Source of the DNA: Rhodocyclaceae bacterium
GTDB lineage: Bacteria; Pseudomonadota; Gammaproteobacteria; Burkholderiales; Rhodocyclaceae
Length of the DNA: 32,170 bases
Assembly (NCBI GenBank): GCA_018883385.1
Contig: VEQD01000014.1
Coordinates: 1 to 32,170 of the forward strand
Direction of reading: 5' to 3'
In this document: positions 8,329-16,992 of the stretch, in pieces
How the letters are laid out: the number at the start of each line of letters is the position of its first letter
How positions within the stretch are numbered: position 1 is the stretch's first letter
Program-made: the position numbers and the translations under genes
Notes under the pieces: generated by a model
What the model was told of the DNA's origin: nothing
Database searches by the model: none
Seen by the model: only the letters and a program-made list of their open reading frames with translations

Positions 8329-8340
8329 CCCCCCCCCCCC
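8329..8340. repeat. Homopolymeric C12 tract
   Basis: tacgtCCCCCCCCCCCCttattt, ~58 bp upstream of the GTG start at 8399. Confidence 0.9.
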
Positions 8341-8364
8341 TTATTTCCCTATAAATATGCTATA

Positions 8365-8380
8365 TGCTATGACTATAGCA
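8365..8380. promoter_or_regulatory. Operator-like inverted repeat TGCTAT-GACT-ATAGCA
   Basis: Perfect 6-4-6 inverted repeat, preceded by a tandem TATGCTA x2 (8356-8369), directly upstream of the Crp-like gene. Confidence 0.4.
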
Positions 8381-8398
8381 ACTTTATAGGAGTGGGTT

Positions 8399-9034
8399 GT
8401 GCATCAAATGTGCAGGCCGAGCTCGGTTGTATTAAAGATGTTTGACACCTTCCAGTCTTTATCGGAAATGGAGTTGCAGAGTCTTTCCGAATTTTCTAAA
8501 TTTGTGGACGCCAAGCCCGGCCAGGTTATTGTCGCGCAGGGATGTCAATCTGATTTTGTGTTTTTTATCCTGACCGGGGTTGCAAAACTGACGAGAAATG
8601 TAAATTCTGCTGCAGTGGACGATTCCAGCTTGACGGAGGTGGTCGTGCAAATATTTGTTCCTGGCGACGCTATTGGTGATGCAGGTGTTTTTCAAAACGT
8701 CATTTTCAAAGCAACCGTCAGGGCGGTTACCCCATGCCAGCTGCTCGCTGTCGAAAAATCAAAGATCCAGGCACTCGCCAAATCAAATATGGCGGTTTTA
8801 GCAAGCCTCTATAACCGCACATCGAAAAAATTCTTTAAATCCGTTGAGTGTGCCGATTACGCTTACGGCAGAGTTATCAAGCGCATCGAAAAATTAGCAT
8901 TCGAATTCAAAAAGATTGGGCTCGATCTCTACAAACACCTCTCTAAGGCAGAAATCGCGAGAATGCTTGGCGCTTCGAGGGTGGCTGTCAGCAACTGCCT
9001 AAGTTTGCATAATAGATCAGACAACAAGCATTAG
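8399..9034 (+). CDS. Crp/Fnr family transcriptional regulator
   Basis: AKPGQVIVAQGCQSDFVFFILTGVAKLTRN...FVPGDAIGDAGVF; C-terminal HTH LSKAEIARMLGASRVAVSNCL. GTG start with SD AGGAG. Confidence 0.75.
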   Translation: MHQMCRPSSVVLKMFDTFQSLSEMELQSLSEFSKFVDAKPGQVIVAQGCQSDFVFFILTGVAKLTRNVNSAAVDDSSLTEVVVQIFVPGDAIGDAGVFQNVIFKATVRAVTPCQLLAVEKSKIQALAKSNMAVLASLYNRTSKKFFKSVECADYAYGRVIKRIEKLAFEFKKIGLDLYKHLSKAEIARMLGASRVAVSNCLSLHNRSDNKH

Positions 9035-9092
9035 CGCTTTAGCTGATGATTTGGTCGGAACTGGCCGCGGGGGCAATTTGAGTTCTCTGGGT

Positions 9093-9716
9093 TTATGAGC
9101 CAAGCTGGCTCAGATGCCATGTTTCATTAATGCTTTTAATTTGAAACGCGCCATCTGCAAATTCGACTTCGTTAATGCAGCACGGATCCTGTTTGATGGC
9201 CCAGTACTTCGAAAGCGGCAGCCCGAGCATATGCAAGATCAGCACGCGGTTGACACTATCGTGGCTCACCATGACGACGGTTTTTCCTTCGTATTCTCTC
9301 AGGATCTTTCCAAGCGCCTGCGTCACCCGGACTAGAACCTGTTGTAGCGATTCACCCTCGGGCATCTGCATCTGGTCAGGATGCTTCTTCCAAGTTGAAA
9401 ATGCATCCGGCGCGTTTTGACGAACCTCATCGTGGGTTTTCCATTGCCACGCACCATAATCGATGTCGCAAAGCTCGGGGAGAATCTGGCTGCTGACATC
9501 ACAAGCACTTGCAATGGATTCACCTGTTGCAATACAGCGTCCAAGAGAGCTTGTAAACACCATTTCGGGCGCTGCACTTTGTTTGACCCTTGCTGCAGTC
9601 AATAGACGTTGTTTTTCACCTAGGGTAGATAGGGGGATTTCAGCACGGCCGCGAAATCGCTCAGGTTGAATGCCATCTACGTGGCCGTGCCGAACCAATA
9701 TAATTCTGGTAGCCAT
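9093..9716 (-). CDS. Histidine phosphatase (phosphoglycerate mutase-like) family protein
   Basis: IILVRHGHVDG...RFRGRAEIPLSTLGEKQ...VFTSSLGRCIATGE...LCDIDYGAWQWKTHDEV...VVMVSHDSVNRVL. Confidence 0.9.
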   Translation of the reverse strand: MATRIILVRHGHVDGIQPERFRGRAEIPLSTLGEKQRLLTAARVKQSAAPEMVFTSSLGRCIATGESIASACDVSSQILPELCDIDYGAWQWKTHDEVRQNAPDAFSTWKKHPDQMQMPEGESLQQVLVRVTQALGKILREYEGKTVVMVSHDSVNRVLILHMLGLPLSKYWAIKQDPCCINEVEFADGAFQIKSINETWHLSQLGS

Positions 9717-9733
9717 ACATCAGATCCTTAAGT

Positions 9734-9751
9734 ACTATTTTGCGAAATAGT
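9734..9751. promoter_or_regulatory. Inverted repeat ACTATTT-TGCG-AAATAGT
   Basis: Perfect 7-4-7 inverted repeat in the divergent intergenic region. Confidence 0.35.
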
Positions 9752-9811
9752 CGTATTTTAATTTGAGACTACGCTTTTTTGAAAGCGGCGGGTCACGATG
9801 GAGCACATGGC

Positions 9812-10375
9812 ATGGACAAGATGCATTTCACACGAATGGATCAGGGTACAAAAGAAGATTTCGAGCTTCTGAAAGAGGTTCATGAGCGCTCGCTTCAGGC
9901 ATTGCCAGATCTACTTTATCGAATTTTAGAGGAAGTCGGCAACGATAATTTCTACAACATCAGCCGTAAGGATCATTGTCTTCAGGCTGCAACACGTGCG
10001 CTTCGTGATAACCGGGATGAAGAGTATGTTGTTGTGACGTTGTTTCACGATATCTGCGAAGCCTTGGGGCCGTTCAATCATGGCGAAGTTGTCGCATCGA
10101 TTTTGCGTCCCTTTATCAGCAGAAATAATTACTGGATGCTCGCAAACCATGGGCTGTTTCAAACTTACTATTACGGAAAGTATCTCGGGCTTGATCCCAA
10201 CGCCCGTGAGCAATACAAGGATGACCCCGCTTACGAGCAGACGGTTGAGTTTTGTGCAAAGTACGATCAGGTTTCTTTTGACCCCGACTATAAAAGTGAG
10301 CCCTTATCAACATTTGACCCAATGGTTCGGAGAGTGCTCAACAAAACGTGGACTCCACCCAGTCGTAGTGCCTAA
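9812..10375 (+). CDS. HD-domain protein, COG4341/PhnZ/MIOX-like (possible diiron oxygenase)
   Basis: Ordered motifs HCLQAA, FHDICEALGPFNHGE, ANHGLFQTYYYGKYLG, KYDQVSFDPDYKSEPLSTFDPMVRRV. ATG at 9812 has upstream GGAG. Confidence 0.78.
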   Translation: MDKMHFTRMDQGTKEDFELLKEVHERSLQALPDLLYRILEEVGNDNFYNISRKDHCLQAATRALRDNRDEEYVVVTLFHDICEALGPFNHGEVVASILRPFISRNNYWMLANHGLFQTYYYGKYLGLDPNAREQYKDDPAYEQTVEFCAKYDQVSFDPDYKSEPLSTFDPMVRRVLNKTWTPPSRSA

Positions 10376-10390
10376 AAGTAGCGCCGTGAT

Positions 10391-10759
10391 ATGAGCATCA
10401 AATTTTCCGACCGTCTTTTAGATGAACTGCCGGACGCACTCATCGTGGCCGATTTAAAGGGGGTTATCAGGGTCTGGAATACTCGCGCAGAGGAACTCTT
10501 TAAATTTTCAAAGGCTGCCGTGATTGGAGAAAGCCTCGATTTAATAATCCCTGAAAATTTAAGGAAGTCACACTGGGCAGGTTTCTGTAGAGCCATCTCA
10601 AGTGGCAAAGTTAAGTTCAACGGCAAACCTGTGAGAACAAAAGCACTCTTAGGCGATGGCGGATTGAGTTATGTAAATATAACGTTTTCGTTATCGCATG
10701 ACGAAGAGGGAAACACAATCGGCGTTGCCGCACTTGCTAGAGTAGCACCCAAGGAATAA
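10391..10759 (+). CDS. Single PAS-domain protein
   Basis: LLDELPDALIVADLKGVIRVWNTRAEELFKFSKAAVIGESLDLIIPENLRKSHWAGF...VNITFSLSHDEEGNTIGVAALAR. Confidence 0.88.
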   Translation: MSIKFSDRLLDELPDALIVADLKGVIRVWNTRAEELFKFSKAAVIGESLDLIIPENLRKSHWAGFCRAISSGKVKFNGKPVRTKALLGDGGLSYVNITFSLSHDEEGNTIGVAALARVAPKE

Positions 10760-10896
10760 GATAGCCCCCAAGGAATGGGTTGCGCGTGGCGCTAGTTTGA
10801 GGGCCGCCATTAATCGATTGCACACAGCTAGTCGTGTCAACTTGTAACGTTACATATATACGGTTGAATTGACCGATTAATACTGCTTTTGAGCAA

Positions 10897-10918
10897 CCCC
10901 CTTAAAAAGGCGAGGATT
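10897..10918. repeat. Degenerate copy of the CCCCTTAAAAAGGGGAGGATT element
   Basis: CCCCCTTAAAAAGGCGAGGATT; 20/21 identity to 12387-12407 on the other side of the IS. Confidence 0.65.
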
Positions 10919-10928
10919 CACAAATATT

Positions 10929-11130
10929 CTATTGCATTTCTGCAGGAGTCAATTGAATAGCATCAATGAAAAGTCCATCTGCAATTTCTTTGAACTCTTT
11001 ATTGTATGGTTCTGGACTTGTAACTTGCTGCCCATTCTTCATTATCCGGACGCGAAGAATCGTTTCTGACAGTTTAGGGTAGTTTCCGTCAAGTGAGTAA
11101 TCCATGACAATGCCTGTTTTCATGTCATAG
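10929..11130 (-). pseudogene. 3' remnant of an unknown gene truncated at the IS3 left end
   Basis: The frame HYDMKTGIVMDYSLDGNYPKLSE...LTPAEMQ reads into the IS inverted repeat at 11131. The ORF-track start (11156) lies inside the IS. Confidence 0.6.
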
Positions 11131-11209
11131 TGTAGTCTCCCCCTGAAGTAAGACACGAATTAGTGGAATTTTCTGTTGGTAATGGCAAGATGACTAACAG
11201 GAGGTTTCG

Positions 11210-11476
11210 ATGCGTAAATCAAAGTTCAGCGAGAGCCAGATCGTGGCAATTCTCAAAGAAGCCGATAGTGGGATACCGGTTGCCGAGGTTCTGAGAAACC
11301 ACGGTATTAGTGCTGCCACGTTCTATAAGTGGCGATCCAAATATGGTGGCCTGGAAGCGTCTGAGCTCAAACGGATCAAAGAGTTGGAACAGCAGCTCGC
11401 CGAGTTCAAAGCGATCGTTGCCGACCTCACCCTTGAGAACAAAGGCATGCGAGGGCTCCTTGCAAAAAAGCTCTGA
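11210..11476 (+). CDS. IS3-family transposase OrfA
   Basis: MRKSKFSESQIVAILKEADSGIPVAEVLRNHGISAATFYKWRSKYGG, HTH plus leucine-zipper-like region. Confidence 0.93.
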   Translation: MRKSKFSESQIVAILKEADSGIPVAEVLRNHGISAATFYKWRSKYGGLEASELKRIKELEQQLAEFKAIVADLTLENKGMRGLLAKKL

Positions 11477-11497
11477 CGCCCGTCAAAAAACGGGCGG
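11464..11497 (+). promoter_or_regulatory. Programmed -1 ribosomal frameshift signal (A AAA AAG plus stem-loop)
   Basis: Heptamer at 11464-11470 in the correct 0-frame phase (gcA AAA AAG); 6 nt later the hairpin CGCCCGT-CAAAAA-ACGGGCG (11477-11496); OrfA stop at 11474-11476. Confidence 0.85.
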
Positions 11498-12321
11498 CAG
11501 TGGATTATCTGGTTCAGGAAGAACAACTGACGGTGAAACAGGCCTGTTCCTGTGTGGCCTTGTCTCGGGCTTCCTATTACCGGAAACCGGTGGACCTGGC
11601 CATCAAGGATGCTCCGGTCATTGATGCGCTCAATAGCATCATTGCCAAGCATGGCCGCTGGGGCTTTGGACTCTGTTTCGACCGGCTCAGGAATCAGGGA
11701 TATCCCTGGAACCACAAGAAAGTCTGGCGGGTTTACAAGGACATGAAGCTCAACATGCCCCGGAGAACCAAGAAACGGCTACCTAAGTTGCCGAAACAGC
11801 CGCTGGTGGCGCCAATTCTTCCTAACCATATCTGGTCGCTCGACTTTATGCATGACGCCCTGTATCGAGGCAAAGCCTTCCGAACGCTCAATGTCATCGA
11901 TGAGTCCAACCGTGAGGCCTTGACCATCGAGATCGACTTCAGCCTACCGGCTGCCCGGGTCATTCGAGTGCTGGAGCAGCTCGAAGAGATCCATGGGTTA
12001 CCCGAAGCCATTCGCCTGGATAACGGACCTGAACTACGGGCCACCGTCTTTACCGAATGGTGTGAATCCAAAGGCATCGAACTGAAATACATTCAGCCGG
12101 GTAAGCCGCAGCAGAATGCCTTCATTGAACGGTTTAACCGAACCTATCGGCATGAAGTCCTCAATGCCTATTTGTTCGATGATCTGGAGCAGGCTCGGGA
12201 AATCACCGAGGCCTGGATCAGGTCATATAACGAAGAGCGCCCACATGGGGCACTTGGGAAGCTGCCGCCCAAATCCTTCAGGCAGCAAGCAGAAAATTCT
12301 CTTTTACCCGTGTCTCATTGA
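11470..12321 (+). CDS. IS3-family transposase OrfB (rve/DDE integrase core), likely made as an OrfAB fusion
   Basis: HIWSLDFMHDAL, LDNGPELRA, QNAFIERFNRTYRHEVLNAYLF...YNEERPHGALG; frame continuous with the -1 shift product. Confidence 0.92.
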   Translation, partial: ALTPVKKRAAVDYLVQEEQLTVKQACSCVALSRASYYRKPVDLAIKDAPVIDALNSIIAKHGRWGFGLCFDRLRNQGYPWNHKKVWRVYKDMKLNMPRRTKKRLPKLPKQPLVAPILPNHIWSLDFMHDALYRGKAFRTLNVIDESNREALTIEIDFSLPAARVIRVLEQLEEIHGLPEAIRLDNGPELRATVFTEWCESKGIELKYIQPGKPQQNAFIERFNRTYRHEVLNAYLFDDLEQAREITEAWIRSYNEERPHGALGKLPPKSFRQQAENSLLPVSH

Positions 12322-12377
12322 CAGGGGAGACTACAAGCCCCCCGTAGGATCAGGGGCGGGTTCAACTGGTCAGCGGG

Positions 12378-12410
12378 GGTAATCCTCCCCTTAAAAAGGG
12401 GAGGATTACC
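12378..12410. repeat. Perfect 15-bp-arm hairpin element GGTAATCCTCCCCTT-AAA-AAGGGGAGGATTACC
   Basis: Read directly; 43 bp outside the IS right end. Confidence 0.9.
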
Positions 12411-12433
12411 ATACAGTAGGAATTGACGAGAAA

Positions 12434-13501
12434 TTATTCATCAACATATCCAACATTTATTTTTTCAGAATCTGACAGAATTATTGTACGCCCAATACAA
12501 TTTTCTATATTGACTCCATTGTTTAGCATTGTTTTTAAAAGCAAAAAACTATTTAAACGCTCAAGTAGAAATGAAATTGTCCTACATTGATATGGATCAT
12601 TATACATCAGAAAGCCATTAATCCAAAACAATCTTGCAGATTTTTTTAAAATATTTATTAAATTTATAAATTCACAAATAGGGAATGTTCCACAAGATGG
12701 AGATGGAACTAACCACTTGTATTTTAAAAAATCTAAGGCATCATCATTTGTCAATATTTCGCCATCAATCATATTTGAAGTAAATCTGAGGATGTCTCTT
12801 GTGTAGTGACATTTGCTGTAATTATCCAAATAACTCATTGCATCAACAAAGCTACCAATAAGAAAATTTTGCCCAGGATTCGGTTTTACCAAAGAATCAA
12901 TGTCAACAGTTTGAATATTAGATGGTGAAATTACGTTTGCCCAACCGAGATTACTGCTAATAAACCCCGATGGATTTGTTAGAAACAAAACGCCTATATT
13001 GCGCTATGGTTATCAATCCATCTGTAATGCCTTTTGATTCTAAATCGTCAACCAATCCAAATAGAAACGAATATTCATTAAATATTTTATGATTCGCTAA
13101 ATGAGAATCAAAATTCCCACGGCTTTTAATTAAAATTTGGTTATCTAAATATTTAAAATCACCAATTTTTAAATATTGATCCGAGTTGTGGGCTATGATG
13201 TACTTTAAATGCATTTTTTTACATCCGAAATTGACGGATTAACATGCTTAAGGCCAGTCAAAATAAGAATTTTAGTTTTATATTTTATTACTATATTTTC
13301 ATAATAGTTCGGTCTATTAGTTATCAAAAACACATCACCATCAAAAAACTTTCTTAAAGTATAAAGAAATCTTTCAAGAATTTTTGGATCATAATTGAAA
13401 CATGCAGAAATTAGACAATTATCACTATTCATAAATTTCACCCAATAATTTGTATTGTGGATATACTGGACTTTTGTTTTTTTTATTAAACAATCAGTCA
13501 C
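12434..13501 (-). pseudogene. AT-rich glycosyltransferase-like gene split into three frames
   Basis: ORFs 13501-13205, 13214-12957 and 12988-12434 run head to tail with tiny overlaps. Joined product reads ...SISDVKK/MHLKYIIAHNSD...ITIAQYRRFV/LTNPSGFISSNLGWANV...CRTISFLLERLNSFLL. QYRRF and FLLERL recall DUF4422-like glycosyltransferases. Confidence 0.6.
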
Positions 13502-13503
13502 GA

Positions 13504-14472
13504 TCAGTGCTGGATCGCCTGAAGCCTATGTTTTTTAAAGTAATTTATAGTGTTTCGAAGCCCAATTTCTAATTCTACATTTGGTTGCCATGAAATCGTT
13601 TTCATTGCAATCGAAATATCTGGTTGACGCTGTTTAGGGTCGTCCGATGGCAATGTCAACATCTCAAGTTTTGAACTTGAACCAGTCAGACGTATGACTT
13701 CTTCAGCAAGTTGCTTGATGGTGAACTCGCACGGATTACCCAAATTAATCGGCCCAGTTACGGTTTCATTCGTTTCCATTAGGCTTAAAAAGCCACTGAT
13801 CAAATCATCGACGTAACAGAACGATCGTGTCTGCTTCCCATCCCCGTAAATAGTAATCGGTTTATTATCCAGTGCCTGCATGATGAAGTTTGAAACAACG
13901 CGCCCATCATTAGGGTGCATTCGCGGACCATAGGTATTAAAAATCCTGGCAACCTTGATACGAACTCCGTGCTGGCGGTAGTAATCAAAAAATAACGTTT
14001 CTGCACAGCGCTTGCCTTCATCGTAGCAGGAGCGAATACCAATTGGGTTGACATGCCCCCAGTACCCTTCTGTCTGCGGATGAACCTGTGGATCCCCGTA
14101 AACCTCACTAGTCGAGGCCTGGAATATTTTTGCTCTCAACCGTTTTGCCAGACCCAACATATTGATCGCCCCGTGAACGGATGTTTTCGTCGTTGCAACC
14201 GGGTCATGCTGGTAATGAACCGGTGAAGCGGGGCATGCAAGGTTATATATCTCATCGACTTCGACATAGAGCGGGAAGGTCACATCATGACGCATAAATT
14301 CAAAGCGTGGATGATCAAGCAGATGCTCAATGTTGCGCTTTGTTCCCGTGAAGAGATTATCCAGGCAGAGAACTTCGTGCCCCTGTTCAATCAGACGGTC
14401 ACACAGATGTGACCCCAGAAAACCTGCACCGCCGGTGACTAATATTTTCTTACGTGATTCGTATAAACGCAT
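13504..14472 (-). CDS. uxs: UDP-glucuronate decarboxylase (UDP-xylose synthase), extended SDR family
   Basis: [40 protein letters not shown]...[17 protein letters not shown]...[16 protein letters not shown]...[14 protein letters not shown]. Confidence 0.9.
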   Translation of the reverse strand: MRLYESRKKILVTGGAGFLGSHLCDRLIEQGHEVLCLDNLFTGTKRNIEHLLDHPRFEFMRHDVTFPLYVEVDEIYNLACPASPVHYQHDPVATTKTSVHGAINMLGLAKRLRAKIFQASTSEVYGDPQVHPQTEGYWGHVNPIGIRSCYDEGKRCAETLFFDYYRQHGVRIKVARIFNTYGPRMHPNDGRVVSNFIMQALDNKPITIYGDGKQTRSFCYVDDLISGFLSLMETNETVTGPINLGNPCEFTIKQLAEEVIRLTGSSSKLEMLTLPSDDPKQRQPDISIAMKTISWQPNVELEIGLRNTINYFKKHRLQAIQH

Positions 14473-14498
14473 ATGCTCTCTTAATCCTGCTTAATGAA

Positions 14499-15668
14499 TT
14501 AACAATCACTACCAAACAAGTCACGCGTATAGACCTTGTCGGCCACATCTTCCAGCACATCGGCCATGCGGTTACTGATGATGACGTCGGATTCCTTCTT
14601 GAAGGCGTTGAGGTCTTTGACCACGCGTGAGTGGAAGAACTCGGATTCGTTCAGCGCCGGTTCATAGATGATGACTTCAATGCCCTTGGCCTTGATGCGC
14701 TTCATGATGCCCTGGATGGAAGACGCCCGGAAGTTATCCGAACCGGCCTTCATGATGAGGCGATAAACGCCCACGACTTTGGGGTTGCGACGGATGATTT
14801 CGTCGGCGATGAAGTCTTTACGCGTGGTGTTGGACTCCACGATGGCGTGGATGAGGTTCTGCGGGACATCCCGGTAGTTGGCCAGCAGCTGCTTGGTGTC
14901 TTTAGGCAGACAGTAACCGCCATAGCCGAAGCTGGGGTTGTTGTAGTGGGTGCCGATACGGGGGTCGAGACCCACGCCGTCGATGATCTGTTTGCTGTCG
15001 AGGCCATGGGTAGCGGCATAGGTGTCGAGCTCATTAAAGTACGAAACCCGCATGGCCAGGTAGGTGTTAGCGAAGAGCTTGACGGCTTCGGCCTCAGTCG
15101 CATCGGTAAAGAGGACGGGGATGTCCTTTTTGATGGCGCCTTCTTTGAGCAGACCGGCAAAGATTTCTGCACGCTTGGAGCGTTCACCGACGACGATACG
15201 GGACGGATGTAGGTTGTCGTAAAGCGCACGACCTTCCCGCAGGAATTCCGGCGAAAAGATCAGGTTCTGGGTGCCCAACGCTTCGCGGGTTTTGACGGTG
15301 TAACCAACGGGGATGGTCGACTTGATGACCATGGTGGCATTTGGATTGATCGCCATGACATCGCGAATCACCGCTTCAATGGATTTGGTATTGAAGTAGT
15401 TGGTTTCCGGGTCGTAGTCGGTGGGGGTGGCGATGATGACGTAGTCCGCCCCTTCGTAAGCTTCTTTCTTATCCAGGGTAGCGCGGAAGTTCAAAGCTTT
15501 GTTCTTGAGGTAATCCTCAAGCTCTTTGTCTTCAATAGGGGACTCTTTGCGGTTAAGCATCGCAACCTTTTCAGGGACGATGTCCAAAGCGACCACCTCA
15601 TGGTGCTGTGACAGCAGCACGCCGTTCGAAAGACCTACGTAACCGGTTCCGGCAATGGCGATTTTCAT
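14499..15668 (-). CDS. ugd: UDP-glucose 6-dehydrogenase
   Basis: [30 protein letters not shown]...STIPVGYT...[24 protein letters not shown]...[14 protein letters not shown]. Confidence 0.93.
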   Translation of the reverse strand: MKIAIAGTGYVGLSNGVLLSQHHEVVALDIVPEKVAMLNRKESPIEDKELEDYLKNKALNFRATLDKKEAYEGADYVIIATPTDYDPETNYFNTKSIEAVIRDVMAINPNATMVIKSTIPVGYTVKTREALGTQNLIFSPEFLREGRALYDNLHPSRIVVGERSKRAEIFAGLLKEGAIKKDIPVLFTDATEAEAVKLFANTYLAMRVSYFNELDTYAATHGLDSKQIIDGVGLDPRIGTHYNNPSFGYGGYCLPKDTKQLLANYRDVPQNLIHAIVESNTTRKDFIADEIIRRNPKVVGVYRLIMKAGSDNFRASSIQGIMKRIKAKGIEVIIYEPALNESEFFHSRVVKDLNAFKKESDVIISNRMADVLEDVADKVYTRDLFGSDC

Positions 15669-15789
15669 GCAAAGGCTTCCCGCGCTAAAAGTAGCCATAT
15701 TTTACCAGCCGACAGCCGCAGGCGTGGCTTCAAGGCTGGGATTCTGGGGCCAGGGGGCAGGATGGCCGGAAGGCTCATCACCACTTGGG

Positions 15790-16959
15790 TCACTGGGCCA
15801 AAGAAAATTCTTCGGTGCGCTTGGGCGGGTACGATTCCCACTCACTACAGGCCGGGCAACGCCAGTAGAATTGGCGCGCCTTGAAGCCGCAGGACTTGCA
15901 GGTGTAGCGGCTTAGGCGTTGGGTCTGGTTTTTGATCAGCTTTTTAACCAGATCCAGGTCGGCCAGTTGCTCGGCCGGGGTGACGGCGGCGCGCGCTTCT
16001 AAGGCTTTGTTCAGCGCAATTAGACTCGGGGTGCGGTGCAGCTCGGCCAAGGCAAAGTCATAGGCGGCCTGGGCGCCCTCTTCTTCCACCACCTGCTGAC
16101 AGACCACATCGAGGATGTCGACCGACGGGTAACGCGTCAAGAAGCCTTTGAGCAGTTGCATCCCATCCGCCTGACGGCCCATGCCCTTGTAGGTATCGGC
16201 AATACGCGCAGCAACTAGGGACAGAAACTCCGGTTGCTGTTGTTCGATACGCAGCCAGGCCTCGATCGCCCGCTCCGGATGGCCTTCTGTCCGCTCGATG
16301 TCGCCGGCGATCATGCTGGCGCGTACACACTGGCGATGCAGGCTCAACGCCTGCTGCACATGGCGTCGGGCTTCATCGGTCTTGGATCGGATGAGTGCGT
16401 TCTCGGCCATCTCGCACCAGAACTCCGCCACTTCGTGTTGCGATGCCAGTTCCGGCACCTTTTCGGCCAATTCAATGGCCTTGTCCCAGGATTTTTCGAG
16501 CTGGTAGATCTCCAGCAGTTGCTTGAGTGCCTCTTCACGGCGCGCACCATCAGACAGACGCTTGAAGATCTCCTCGGACCGATCGAGCAGACCGGATTTC
16601 AGGTAATCAATGCCCAGCTCGAATAACGCCTGTTCTTTTAGCGGTTGCGGTAGGTCTTCACGGTTCATCAGGTTCTGGTGAATGCGCAACGCCCGTTCCA
16701 GCTCTCCGCGACGACGGAAGAGTGAGCCGAGCGCAAAATGCAGTTCGACGGTTTCCGGATCGACACGCACTACCTCGTTAAACGCCTCGATGGCACGATC
16801 GGGCTGTTCATTAAGCAGAAAGTTCAAGCCCTGGAAGTAGGCCTTCGGCAGACGACGTGAATCGGCAACCACGTGTTTGATATCGATCCGCGCGGCGATC
16901 CAGCCCAGTGCAAAAAATAACGGCAGAATTAGTAAGGCCCAGGGTTCCAGAGTGAGCAT
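15790..16959 (-). CDS. lapB: Lipopolysaccharide assembly protein B
   Basis: N-terminal TM, TPR repeats (NFLLNEQPDRAIEAF...ELHFALGSLFRRRGE), C-terminal rubredoxin-like YTCKSCGFKARQFYWRCPACSEWESY. Confidence 0.92.
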   Translation of the reverse strand: MLTLEPWALLILPLFFALGWIAARIDIKHVVADSRRLPKAYFQGLNFLLNEQPDRAIEAFNEVVRVDPETVELHFALGSLFRRRGELERALRIHQNLMNREDLPQPLKEQALFELGIDYLKSGLLDRSEEIFKRLSDGARREEALKQLLEIYQLEKSWDKAIELAEKVPELASQHEVAEFWCEMAENALIRSKTDEARRHVQQALSLHRQCVRASMIAGDIERTEGHPERAIEAWLRIEQQQPEFLSLVAARIADTYKGMGRQADGMQLLKGFLTRYPSVDILDVVCQQVVEEEGAQAAYDFALAELHRTPSLIALNKALEARAAVTPAEQLADLDLVKKLIKNQTQRLSRYTCKSCGFKARQFYWRCPACSEWESYPPKRTEEFSLAQ

Positions 16960-16992
16960 GGAAATACTTTCAGACGTTTGGCAGAGAGTGGG

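Larger units (their letters stand above)
11131..12335 (+). mobile_element. IS3-family insertion sequence, complete (~1205 bp)
   Basis: Inverted ends: left TGTAGTCTCCCCCTGAAGTAAGACACG; right (reverse complement) TGTAGTCTCCCCTGTCAATGAGACACG. Encloses OrfA and a DDE-type OrfB. Confidence 0.9.

Noticed and set aside
14631-15212. 193 aa plus-strand ORF
   Set aside because: Antisense shadow of ugd.
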